Source of the DNA: Siphonodentalium dalli | Lineage: Eukaryota > Mollusca > Scaphopoda > Gadilida > Siphonodentaliidae | DNA: 64,000 nt | Assembly: GCA_032622095.1 (NCBI GenBank) | Contig: CP136061.1 | Coordinates: forward strand, 123,948,754-124,012,753 | Direction: 5' to 3' | Part shown: piece after piece, positions 49,354 through 59,899 of the stretch | Layout of the letters: every line of letters starts with the position of its first letter | How positions within the stretch are numbered: the first letter of the stretch is position 1 | Position numbers and translations under genes: made by a program | Notes under the pieces: model-generated | What the model was told of the DNA's origin: nothing | Seen by the model: only the letters and a program-made list of their open reading frames with translations | Databases searched by the model: none

Positions 49354-49848
49354 AGGCACGTGCGGCCTTAATTGTCGAAAATATTCATATTTGTTCCAAA
49401 CACCGTAAACAGAAAAACATTAAAACGCATACAGTTTCCTTCATATATACCATGACCATCGCGTAAACAGCATGTTATCATAAAGACCTACTATATTTTA
49501 CACAAGCAGAGCCTGACTGTTACAGAAGACAGCACAATGCTACTGGCTAATCACACACAAATGGCATAAACGCTCTTTATTAGTTCCATAACAGGTATTC
49601 ACCAACAAAGAACGCTCTTTATGTTTACCATCATAATATAAATAAACACCAGAAAAGTAACTTTTTATGCTTTTGTTTACATAACAATGGTCAAACATAT
49701 GACCATACTATACTGTTTATGCGATTTTTCTTATTTGTATACGGACAAAGTCTATCTACATTTTGATGTTCTTTCTGTTTGTGGCGGTTTTTAACGGGTG
49801 GAGATATTTTCACAGGATACCCACCGCCAAGGCCAACCGTGTCTTTAA
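49350..49848 (-). mobile_element. TTAA MITE family 2, copy 1
   Basis: It starts TTAAAGGCACGTGCGGCC and ends GGCCAACCGTGTCTTTAA. The reverse complement matches the copy at 53050-53567 end to end, with moderate divergence. Non-coding. Confidence 0.75.
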
Positions 49849-50496
49849 AGGGGTACTGTACACAAAGAGAGGCGATTTTTTTATTTACTCCCATTGAAAT
49901 AACTTTCAAGTTATATTGTGTTCGTGTTATATGAGTTTCGTATAAACCTAATTTAGCGAAGAAAATATTGATCTTGGAAACAAAAATATTACGATTTCAA
50001 ACTACGCGCCATGTTTTTGACCTTCACCGGAGAAGACGCAGGTCGCAGGAAGAACCGGAAGTTCATTGCTCACAACTTCGATTGATGCATTCAATCTCTT
50101 CCATAGAACAATCTCACACCCTATAAAATACTTGACGCTTTATGACTCTTGTTTCTTTCTCCTTTTTTTCCGAATCGGTTATAACGGGCCTTCTTTTGCA
50201 GGTAACATGTTTTGTTTGCAACTCAATAATGTTCGCGAACGGCCGTCGATAAAAGACACGCAACATATGCGATTTCAAGAACGGTAACTCGTAATGGCAT
50301 AATTCTCCATTTTATGACTCCAGCCATAAATAAATTTATATTAAATAATTCAATTTTACTTTTACGATAGCCTGTTAACCGGAACGTTTTCAGTGGACAT
50401 CGTCGATTCAAATTAGTTATTTTATAATATAATATTCATATCAGATCGCTATTGTCACCGGGAATTTATTGAAATCGGGGTACAGTACCCCTTTAA
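49845..50496. mobile_element. TTAA MITE family 3
   Basis: It starts TTAAAGGGGTACTGTAC and ends GTACAGTACCCCTTTAA, a perfect 17-bp terminal inverted repeat. Length 652 bp. Its first TTAA is the last TTAA of the family 2 element before it. No coding content. Confidence 0.8.
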
Positions 50497-50499
50497 TTG

Positions 50500-50602
50500 A
50501 GGTCCGTATAAGCCGGGGTCCGTATAAGCCAGGGTCCGTATCAGCCGGTGGTCCGTAAAAGCCAGTGTCCGTAAGAGCCAGGGTCCGTATAAGCCGCATA
50601 CC
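50500..50602 (+). repeat. Minisatellite, about six units of 16 bp
   Basis: Variants of GGTCCGTATAAGCCGG / GGTCCGTAAAAGCCAG repeat head to tail. Non-coding. Confidence 0.85.
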
Positions 50603-50759
50603 CACCTAGGCAGCTTAGAAATCAATAGGAATCTATATAGTATTATACCAGTATCAAACAGCATACATACAGGTAGGGTGGGTGGTTGAGAGTTAAATCT
50701 CTTATCTCTGCCCCGATTTGAACAAACGTGAATCCCCATCTATGAGATCCATTCATCTA

Positions 50760-52960
50760 GAAATTTCAAACGGTAGATTTTAAGAAAACTGATTTTTCCT
50801 CAAAAGTTTCCTAAAAATGACTTCACGTGTACAAATCTGAGCCCCACTCACAAAAGGACCCTCCATACCAAAAGCTAAATAGGCCTGATGGTTTTTGAAG
50901 AATTACTATGGAGGGAAAGAGTAATGACCTGATGAACTCATTTGAACAAATCTGAATGTGAGTCAAAATATATAAACCCATTCGGTCTTTAATATGTATG
51001 TGGAGAAGAACAAAATTGATGGACAGATGAGGACATCCCAACAGAGGGATGTATGGGAGGACATACTGACAGACAAATTCAATCCAATATACCCCCCCCC
51101 CAGTTTTCTTTGAAAATCAGGGTATAATGAGTACAACTGGATAGGTGGTGGTTAAGAATATATTAGTGGAACAGCCAAGTCTGAATATAGTGTCTTTTGC
51201 AGAATTAGGTCCCTAAAGGGTGAATTTAGTGCTGCAATCCTGCAAGGTGAGCTAGCATCACCAAATTCACCGCATGGGGACCTCATTATGCTTAGGCCTC
51301 AACTGCTATGGGAGACATAGGAACAGATTGAAGTTCTCAAGTTATTGGTGATGTGCACCCATTGGGCACTTCAATTATCAATTTTATCTTCAGCAAATTA
51401 GGGGATATAGAAACTGAACAGAAGGGAAAAAGTAACTAGAAATGTCAATTTAAGAACCTGTATACTTCCCTAATGATGAGGCCTAAGCAGAATGAGGTCC
51501 CCGGAGAGTGTATTTGGTGAGACATCCCAAAAGAAGGATGGATCGGAGCACAGACTGACAGAGAGACAGACAAATTCAATCCAATATACTGCCCAATGTT
51601 TCTTTGAAAATCAGGGTATAATGAGTTCAACTGGATAGTTGGTGGTTAAGAATATAATAGTGGAACAGCCAAGTCTGAATATAGTGTCTGACTTTTGCAG
51701 AATGAGGTCCCTATATGGTGAATTTAGTGACACAATCCTGCAATATGGGCTAGCATCACCAAATTCAGTCTGTGGACCTCATTCTGCTTAGGCCTCAACT
51801 GCTATGGGAGACATGGGAACAGATTGAAGTTGTCCAGTTAATTGGTGATGTGCACTCATTGGGCACCTCAATTATCCATTTTATCTTCTGCAAATTAGGG
51901 AATTAGATTAGAAACTGAACAGAAGGGAAAAAGTAAGCAGAAATGTCAATTTAAGACCCTGTATACTTCCCTGAAGATGAGGCCTAAGCAGAATGAGGTC
52001 CCTGGAGAGTGTATTTGGTGATGCTAGCCTACTGTGCAGAGTAGCATATCTAAATTTACCCTATGGGGACCTCATTCTGCAAATGTCAGACATGCAGCAT
52101 ATTGTTTTGATATGATGTTAATGACACACACAGGGCATGAATGTTTACACCTACCTGTCAGCCAGATAACATCTGAATTGATTAATGTGTTATTAACTCT
52201 TTCTGTCTGGGGCTAATACCATACTCTATGGATGTTACAATGGTGTTAGTTTTTCTAATTAATTTTTTCTTGACTGCAGTGGGTGCAGAGGCGGTGCAGA
52301 TTGGGGGGGGGGGGGGTAGTGGGGATATGGGTGTGGAGGGGTGAGGAGGGGAAGGGGTGGAATGTGGTGTTTTGTGTCTAAAAAAAATCAGGGGTTAAAC
52401 AGGGTTAAAAAAAAATAAAAAAATTTAAGAGTTATGTTCCTGACACGGCCCATATTTGACACACTGACCCCATTTGAACAAATCTGAACCCCAGTCACAC
52501 AAGGACCCACCATACAAAATATTAGCTAAATCGGCCCAATGATTCTGGAGAAGTCATTCTAATAATTACTAGTGAGAATAGAGTTATGTCCCTGGTTCTG
52601 CCCCTATTTGACCCAGTGACCCATTTGAACAAATCTGACCCCCAGTCACACAAGGACCTCCCATACCAAATATAAGCTAAATAGGCCTGATGGTTCTTGA
52701 AAAGAAGTTGTTGAAGAATTACTATGGTGGGAAAGAGTTATGGCCCTAGCTTCTCAACTATTTGACTCAGTGACCTTATTTTAACAAATCTGAGTCTGAG
52801 TCAACCAGGGAACATCCACACCAAATATGAACCAATTTGGCCTTAGGGTACTGGAGAAGAAGATGATTCTTGACGGACGGACAGACGGGCGGACGAGGAG
52901 TGATGACTATAGCTCCACCGAAGACTTCGTCTCAGGTGAGCTAAAAACCATATTTAAATT
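50760..52960 (+). repeat. Mollusc-type interspersed repeat, internally repetitive
   Basis: The unit CATTTGAACAAATCTGA, CAGTCACACAAGGACC, CATACCAAATATAAGC, AATAGGCCTGATGGTT recurs near 50840, 52480, 52625 and 52770. The 3' end is TTGACGGACGGACAGACGG followed by CTCAGGTGAGCTAAAAA at 52935-52951. I recall this ending from repeats spread through bivalve and gastropod genomes. No protein is encoded. Confidence 0.65.
51065..52030 (+). repeat. Tandem duplication of about 497 bp
   Basis: AATTCAATCCAATATAC begins the shared block near 51076 and near 51573. Matching continues through GGTGGTTAAGAATATA, TTAGGCCTCAACTGCTATGG and CAGAATGAGGTCCC with few changes. A third partial block ends near 52075. Confidence 0.85.
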
Positions 52961-53049
52961 TGAGTATGTTACCAAATGTTCGCAGACCTATTTCACAAAT
53001 TTCCTGTGTCTTGATTCTTTTTTATTTTTAGTATGTTGTTTATAATGGA

Positions 53050-53567
53050 TTAAAGATACGGGCGGCGTTGGCGGTGGGTATGCTGTTAAAAAATCGCCAT
53101 AAACAGCAGGAATGGTAAAATATAGACAGACTTTGTTCTTAACTTCTTATGCCAATCAGAAATATGGCATAAACAGTATGTTATTCAAATGTTTTTCCTT
53201 TGTTATGTAAACAAAATTAAAAAAACGTTACAGAACCTGGCTTTTGTTTAGAACCAGATATGATAAACATAAAGAGTGTTATTTGTCACTGTTTTCCTGA
53301 TATGGAAATAACAAAGAGCATTTATATCATTTGTGTGTGATGAACCAATAGAATTGCGCAGTGTTATGTAAACATAAGCAAAACGTCTGTAACACGAGCA
53401 GGTTCTTGTTTACATACACCACCATACGTCTTGACGACAATATTCTATTTACGCGCTGATTATGTTTGGCATATGAGCAAAACTATATATATTTTAATAT
53501 TCCTTCTGTTGATGGCGATTTGAATAAATATGAATATTTCTGCAACGAACGCCGCCGGTGCCTTTAA
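53050..53567 (+). mobile_element. TTAA MITE family 2, copy 2
   Basis: It starts TTAAAGATACGGGCGGCG and ends CGCCGCCGGTGCCTTTAA; 518 bp. Homologous in reverse to 49350-49848. It lies about 400 bp downstream of the XAB2 stop codon. Confidence 0.75.
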
Positions 53568-53967
53568 TGTACTTATTCTTGCTGAGAAACATTATGTTGC
53601 AGCTACATGTATATGTAGTTTGAGGTAAACCATAAATGCACTGGACAAATATGCATATATCACAATATGTCCATGATTGAAGTGTGAAGTTCAAGAAATT
53701 CATATGTGATACAATTAAAGATATATGTCTCTCATTATGGTTACCAGTTAGTGGTTACAACAAAATTGTGCATTCATTAAATCTATTCTAACAGCACTAA
53801 ATGGGTCCTTTTCTCTATTTAAAACTCATTATTTCGATTTTTTTTAATAAGAACAATTATTTAAACCAAGAGGTGCCAAATCAAATATCTTGGAATTAAC
53901 ATATCGAGATGTGAATATCTACTTTGAACTGATAGAATCTTAACAGTTTGAATCATTTCCACAAAGT
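53568..53967 (-). other. 3' flank of XAB2
   Basis: On the minus strand, about 125 bp after the stop, ATTAAA overlaps a run of eight A (plus-strand T at 53838-53845). It could serve as a variant polyadenylation signal. The A run is too short to prove retroposition. Confidence 0.4.
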
Positions 53968-56532
53968 TCATTCATCATCATCTTTATCAAGCTGTCCAAA
54001 AACTGCAGCTGGAACCGATTGCTGCTGAATATCTGCCTCTTCAATTTCTTCATCCTCATCAGTTTCATCCTCATCAATATTTATTTCTTCAGGGTTCACC
54101 GTCTTTGCTAATTCACCAAGCTCCTCATTTGTTGTATCGCTCCTGACAAACAAAATACCTTTCTCTGGTCTCTTATCTTTAACTGCTTCTTCTGCCAATT
54201 GCTTTGCTCGTTCTTCCAATTTCTTCATTTCATCCATCTCCACATTTTCAACCTCAGGAGTTGTTTTGGCTGCAGATGAAGCAGCAAGCATCTGTGCGGA
54301 CATGAAGTTAACTTGGGTGTTATAGACAGCTTGAACACTGCGTTTTATTCTAAGCATCTCTCGGACTGTATCCTCATTACCATGCTTTATTTCAAACTCT
54401 TTCCATACTTGCCAGAATGTATTGTGAACTCGTGGATCACATATCTGTGATGCATGTGCAAAAATTGTTCGTGCTCTGTCAATTTCACCTAATTTCTTCT
54501 CCATATCCGCAAATCGTAGACTCATTTCTCTAGCATTATCTTCACTAAGTGTTTCAATGGCTTTTTCATAAATTGCTCTGGTATGTGTAACACCATATAA
54601 CTCAGCAGCCTTTTTAAGATAAATGTTATACATCTCACACTGTTCCTCTGGAAGAACTCCTCTTGTAGCCCGGTCATAGACACCCATAGCGTGACGCGCT
54701 AAGCCATGATCTTCTTCCAGCTTTGCATATAACAAGAAGAAATTTTTTGCAAACTTCTCTGGGCATCCTTCGAGACACTGTTCGAAAAGATCTCTTGCTC
54801 TTTCTAGTTTCTTGCCCCCATATCGATCAGAAAATTTAGTCAGGTAAGTGTTCCATATGTCAAATACATTCGGCCATTTGAACAGAGCTATTCCTTTCTC
54901 GTATGCCTTAAAAGCTTCTTCAAAGTAGCTGTTCTCCTCAAGGAACATACCATAGTTGATTATTATCTGTGGTGTTGCTATCCTGTATTCTATTATCCTG
55001 TCATACACTGCCTGACACGTCTTAAAAGTCCCAAAGCTCTCTTCTAGATCAGCATATAATGACCACACTTTCAGAGATTTATAAACTCTGTTCTGGACAA
55101 CTTCAGCTTGATCATGGTATGCTGCTTTCGTCGAAGTAGGAGTAGTAACCTTCTGCATGATTTTCAGGGCAGATTTAAAATCATCACACCTGATCTCCAT
55201 TTCACACCACTCACAGTAGACTGATGCGAGGTCATCCACATGTTTATAGGCAACTTGTGTGGCTTTCTGGAATATTATTCTTGCATCATCAATTTGACCC
55301 GCATTCTCATAAAACTTTGCAAACTCTACCCAGAGTGTGTGTGGCTTCCCACTGGCTAGCTGAGGATCAACAGTTTGTACAGCTTCTGTGTAGGTATCAA
55401 TGATATGCCGAGGTTTACCCTCATAGAGCGTGACACGTTTGTGCCACTCATGGACATTATGTGGGTTCTGTCTCAAAAGAACACTGTTGAGGAGTAATGG
55501 TCGTCTGTCCAGTAAGCTTTCAAGTCTTGACAATCGTAGCTCTAACTCTAAGTCATCTTCTTCTGAAGCTCCAGATTTTTCCATCGTCTGCATTTTAGCT
55601 GCAATCATTTCCTTTTCAAATTGAGCATAAACATCAAAAACTTGAGTAAAATCTCTTACAGTGATAACAGTCTCAACAGCTTCCTCATAGATATCTCTTG
55701 CCCTCTCAAAATGTCCCCCTCGTATGTAGTAATCTGCCAATGAGTTCCAAAGAAGTCCAATTTGATCTGTGTAGCGTTTTAAACCCTGTCTTATGATTGG
55801 TTCAATCTTCAATGACGTAACCTTATCTGGGTTCTCAGCTATAAGTTTGCAAAGTTCATTCCAGAGTTGATGTTTAGATTTTCCTTCTTTCGAACCAAAG
55901 TCAGCATCATTGATAATATCAACAAGCTTCAAAGCAGCTTCATCCAGCCAGTCGATAGACTTCAAGTATTCGATATACCCCTCAGCATTCTCTTTTTGGA
56001 GCTTCAAGTGGCGTCTATAAACCCGCACAGCTGTCTCTGGTATATCATACAGTTTAACAAATTTTAAGTACAAAGGCCAGATTCTATTGTGTTGTGTTAT
56101 TGGAAGCGCTCTTAATGCACGATCCAATGTTCTCCTTGTGCGAGTCACTTTCCCTTGTTCCACCAAAAACTGACAGTAGTCCACCCATATCCGTGGCATC
56201 TTGTGCATGAAGACGAGAGACCGTTCATATGCATTGTTCACTTCTTCAAGGCTAGGGTCAGTAATACAGTTGCTTTTGACTTGCATCCGCCTGAGCTTCA
56301 GATAATTGTACCACAGTTTGTAACTACCTGGCAGTTCACGGAGAGCTCGTTCATATACCATGTTGCGACTGCTTGGCGCTGCATCTTTCTTTTGGTCGAT
56401 GTATCTCAACCAGCATTTGATTGAATACGGATTTCTCAGAATATCTTCCTCGAAAGGAAGATCATCTTCCTCAAAGAAAATGTCATTTTCGATTTTACTT
56501 TGATCCAATGACGGCATTTTAACTATTGTCAT
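53968..56532 (-). CDS. XAB2: Pre-mRNA splicing factor SYF1 / XPA-binding protein 2
   Basis: This 854-residue HAT-repeat protein is a core member of the XAB2/Prp19-associated splicing complex and also acts in transcription-coupled nucleotide excision repair in the nucleus. From the ATG at 56532 it opens with an acidic stretch (FEEDDLPFEEDILRNPYSIK). Tandem half-TPR repeats follow over about residues 30-730, with the usual W..Y and P-containing helices, for example RALRALPITQHNRIWPLYLK and RDVFTQ-type inter-repeat helices. It ends with an acidic tail containing QSVPAAVFGQL. Length and order match human XAB2 (855 residues) almost exactly. A second Met at residue 6 could also start it. The frame has no interruption and no intron, while vertebrate XAB2 has many exons. 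It is clearly under coding constraint. A native intronless gene or an old functional retrocopy are both possible. Confidence 0.96.
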   Translation of the reverse strand: MTIVKMPSLDQSKIENDIFFEEDDLPFEEDILRNPYSIKCWLRYIDQKKDAAPSSRNMVYERALRELPGSYKLWYNYLKLRRMQVKSNCITDPSLEEVNNAYERSLVFMHKMPRIWVDYCQFLVEQGKVTRTRRTLDRALRALPITQHNRIWPLYLKFVKLYDIPETAVRVYRRHLKLQKENAEGYIEYLKSIDWLDEAALKLVDIINDADFGSKEGKSKHQLWNELCKLIAENPDKVTSLKIEPIIRQGLKRYTDQIGLLWNSLADYYIRGGHFERARDIYEEAVETVITVRDFTQVFDVYAQFEKEMIAAKMQTMEKSGASEEDDLELELRLSRLESLLDRRPLLLNSVLLRQNPHNVHEWHKRVTLYEGKPRHIIDTYTEAVQTVDPQLASGKPHTLWVEFAKFYENAGQIDDARIIFQKATQVAYKHVDDLASVYCEWCEMEIRCDDFKSALKIMQKVTTPTSTKAAYHDQAEVVQNRVYKSLKVWSLYADLEESFGTFKTCQAVYDRIIEYRIATPQIIINYGMFLEENSYFEEAFKAYEKGIALFKWPNVFDIWNTYLTKFSDRYGGKKLERARDLFEQCLEGCPEKFAKNFFLLYAKLEEDHGLARHAMGVYDRATRGVLPEEQCEMYNIYLKKAAELYGVTHTRAIYEKAIETLSEDNAREMSLRFADMEKKLGEIDRARTIFAHASQICDPRVHNTFWQVWKEFEIKHGNEDTVREMLRIKRSVQAVYNTQVNFMSAQMLAASSAAKTTPEVENVEMDEMKKLEERAKQLAEEAVKDKRPEKGILFVRSDTTNEELGELAKTVNPEEINIDEDETDEDEEIEEADIQQQSVPAAVFGQLDKDDDE

Positions 56533-56951
56533 GAATATTATTCCTTTTCAGTCCACCAAATAGCGTCTTGGAAAGAACCTTGGCTATTGCCGCGAATTGT
56601 AATAAAGAACGTTATTGTCACGTTTGTTCTATTTTAAATATTTGGTTTCTCATAATGATAACCACTATTGGGCGTTGAAATTTCTCGAGGACAGTCTTTC
56701 ATGCCAGGACTGGATTTTCTTATTATCCTGCGGATGACTGTGGATTAACTGAATTTATATACCTTTCTAATCTTTACACTTTAAAATAGTTTAATTGGAT
56801 GGACTGAAACCTTAATGACTATATAGCTACCATGATAATTATCTAAAATTGGTATTATTTAGCCAAAAGGCACACGTTAATAATGGTTATTTCAATTTGT
56901 CTTTACACTGACATTGATCCAGTATTTCCCCAAAATTGATCGAGTATATAT
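56533..56951. other. 5' flank of XAB2
   Basis: This is the presumed promoter side of the gene on the minus strand. No TATA box or CpG-dense block stands out. Confidence 0.35.
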
Positions 56952-57104
56952 ATTGCCCTTAATTATATTTCACAAATATCAGCCGGACAGATAGTGGCAA
57001 CGAATGTGCATAATTACTGTAGTGGACCACTACAGTAATTATGCACGTTCGTTGCCACTATCTGTCCGGCTGATATAAATTTGTGAAATATAATTAAGGG
57101 CAAT
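56952..57104. repeat. Near-perfect hairpin, arms about 75 bp, 1-base loop
   Basis: The left arm from ATTGCCCTTAATTATATTTC to TACTGTAGTGG pairs with the right arm from CCACTACAGTA to GAAATATAATTAAGGGCAAT. Only one mismatch and a short indel are visible. The centre is at 57026. Confidence 0.92.
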
Positions 57105-57494
57105 CAGGGGCGCCGGAAGAGGGGGGGGGCAGAGGGAGCAGCTGACCCCCCCCCCCCCCCTGCCCTTGACCTTGGGGGGGGGGGGGCGAGCGGGACAGGA
57201 CTTGCCCTTTTTCTGGAGACAGAAAATGTTTTTTGTGTGTTTAATCTCGTGTTTTTATAGCAAAATGTGACTTTTTTGGTCCAAATACCACCAATTTCAC
57301 AAGGAATATTATTTTTTTGTCAATTTTATCACAAAACGGCCATAAAAACCGACAAATACCATTAAAATAGGGATTTTTGCCACAATGAATTTATGGTTAT
57401 TTTCCCGAGTTTGCGGAGAAAATGCTCCTTTTTGCGGAAAAGTGCCCTTTTTGTAGGCTCTGCCCCCTGCCCTTGGATGCTTCCGGCGCCCCTG
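57105..57494. mobile_element. Probable small hAT-like element with G/C runs
   Basis: It starts CAGGGGCGCCGGAAG and ends CTTCCGGCGCCCCTG, a perfect 15-bp inverted repeat of hAT type (CAGNGGCG). Long G and C runs fill 57122-57186. The flanks (AGGGCAAT and GTAGTGGT) do not match, so no target duplication survives. Its left edge abuts the hairpin at 56952-57104. Confidence 0.6.
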
Positions 57495-57919
57495 GTAGTG
57501 GTCTGATGATAATTATGTCGCACGCGTAGGCCTATATGTACGTACCGTAGCCGGTTATATACTATCATTGTACCGGTACCCTTGTTGTACGTGCGGAAAA
57601 TAAAATATTGTGGACTTGCAGTCAGTTATAGATGACATAGCTAATAATTAAAACAAGCAAAGAAGACCAGGTAAGCCATGGTCTTATATGTCTTATAAAT
57701 ATTTCATGGTACGGTACCTAAATGTGAATGTGCGTGTGTGCAAATGCCAGGTCACACGTAAATGGCCCTGCTGAATGAAATTAATTTCGATGTGAAAATA
57801 GTTGCGTTGCCTCTTGCGAGTGATTAGGCACCAGTGCTTTAAATATGCATAATCTAATTTGATGATCACCATATCATCCAACTACAGCCGATTCAGTTAT
57901 CCAAATTAGTGTATTACCA

Positions 57920-58448
57920 TCAAAGATGGATTATCTCTTCATATAACAATTTGAAATAGTTTTGTGTGTATAAAGTACTAAATATGAATTGAAGACCCAT
58001 GCCCAGAAACGGTTCTATCAATTAATATTGATTTTATTTCGAATATTTTAATAATAAAATGAGATTATTAAGTGCAGGGGACACTTTATTGTTCTATTTT
58101 TAGAACATACCATTCAGGCGATACCATATAGCAATAGCGATCATTAGGGTGTTTTCATAGCTATGATCCGAACGTCAAATGTCACAGATTGATTGTTTGT
58201 ATTGTTTTTTACATAGTTATATAAGCGATAATGAGTCTAATTAACGTTTATTTGTGACAAAATTACACAACTAAATTTCTGGTCTCTATTAGCTAAACAA
58301 CCACGTTTTTAGACCAGAAAATATTCGAATTATAATCATTATTAATCGATAGAAGCATTTCCGGACATGGGTCTTCGATTCATATCTAGCATTGTATACC
58401 CCGGTAACTATTATAACACATGTTTACAAAGAGATATACCATCTTTAG
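57920..58448 (-). mobile_element. TTAA MITE family 1, diverged copy
   Basis: The left end reads TCAAAGATGGATTATCTC (TTAA decayed) and the right end CCATCTTTAG. The interior follows the family but is clearly older than the copies at 15333 and 38381. Confidence 0.75.
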
Positions 58449-58577
58449 CTCAATTTATAATAAAATATTCGAAATTGATAGAAGTGTTTCCGTACATGGG
58501 TCTTAAATTCATATTTATTATTTTATGCCCACGAAACTATTTCAAAATTGTTATATGAAGAGATAATCCATCTTTAA
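58449..58577 (+). mobile_element. TTAA MITE family 1, 3' end fragment
   Basis: About 130 bp of the family's right end, closing GAGATAATCCATCTTTAA, follow directly on the preceding copy. No left end is present. Confidence 0.7.
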
Positions 58578-59229
58578 TCAGCCTGTTCATCACCAGTGCA
58601 TGGCATTATCATATAATAATAATAATAAAATTTATTTTGCAAATCATGACGCCTTCAAATGCAGTATGCATATAATGTAAATAAATAAAATATGATTGAT
58701 TGGAACAAAAGTAAACTGGTAACATGTTAATTAAAAGGCTGTAAAAACTAGACGGATGCTAAATTTAATAGTATATAATTATGTTTATCACAGGCTTGTA
58801 AGAGCTATAGCTTTATGATTCTTTTTTATTTGCTCGAACATTAGCAATGATGCATATCTAGTAAACTCTACTTTTCGAGTCTATTTAATGGTAAATCATT
58901 TATCTCTTAACATTATTGAAGCCCTACACGTATAAGGACCATGCTAAAACATAAAGTAATAGCCATGAAGATGTGGGGGGTAGGGGTATAGGCTATATGA
59001 TTTGTATTGACAATGTCTTTGTATGATATTAATATTCAAACTTGTTTGAGTATATAACATGAAAGTCTATATTATAACTTGGTTGTATTAATTCTTAAAC
59101 AACATCTATAACTTAGATCGTTTAATGTGCTGTAATTAAATATGTTAAATTGCAGATGTAAGCAAGTTGAACTGTGGACAGTCTAACTCACTCTACCTGT
59201 GCGTGAATAATCCAATGTCATCACCGGAC
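58578..59229. other. Stretch without recognised gene
   Basis: AT-rich spacer with nothing recognised. Confidence 0.35.
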
Positions 59230-59880
59230 AAAACTATTTAGGGAATAAATTAGTGCACGAAGAGTGTGCAACACAACATTTCGCACACACAGGGTTAACC
59301 ACATAGGCACATGGGAATCCACAAAGGAATGTGACATATGTAAAAATGTTTTGGGAAATGAGTTATATGCTAGTTGTAACCATTTGTGATCTGTCCCATT
59401 GGAAACAGTATTATACATTTGTGCTTGATTTGTGGTATAAGATTGTACATGTAGGTTTCCAAAAGAAATATGTTTGAATGATATAAAAAATAATTCCAAA
59501 AAGTGAACCATTTGACGAAACATACGACGAAAAACACAAGAGAACGCACAATCACATGCGTGTGAAGAGTATGTCAATTCTTATATTTATCATAGTAATC
59601 TGAACAAATATAAACTAATCCACAACAGAGATCGACTATATTACTATGATATTTGCGGGGATCACTGAACAGTTCAGCAAAGCATACTGATCTCAATTAT
59701 GTGGATCGACCATACGATAGTAAGATATTCAGGAAGATGTCCACCGACTGTCTCTCTTCATCAACCACATTAAAACTCGTAAAAAAAAAAGTAAAAAAAA
59801 TAATAAACGACTACAAACGTGATAAATACTTCATTCAATAAATATAACCACATTAATAAGTTTCACACTGGGGAACTGCC
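59230..59880 (+). pseudogene. Degenerate C2H2 finger units on the plus strand
   Basis: Traces include HSNLNKYKLIHNRDRLYYYDICG near 59590-59655, DRPYDSKIF near 59710 and HTGELPYQ near 59855. The DNA at 59631-59730 is homologous to the 84-bp unit of the following array but inverted relative to it. Frames are broken throughout. Confidence 0.55.
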
Positions 59881-59899
59881 ATACCAGCGTGACCAATAC

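Noticed and set aside
50500-50602. Short regular repeats that could suggest a CRISPR array
   Set aside because: The 16-bp units are directly tandem with no unique spacers, and the DNA is animal. The 84-bp array is likewise coding-derived.
53838-53849. A8 run with ATTAAA after XAB2 as proof of retroposition
   Set aside because: Eight A are common in this AT-rich DNA, and no flanking duplication was found.
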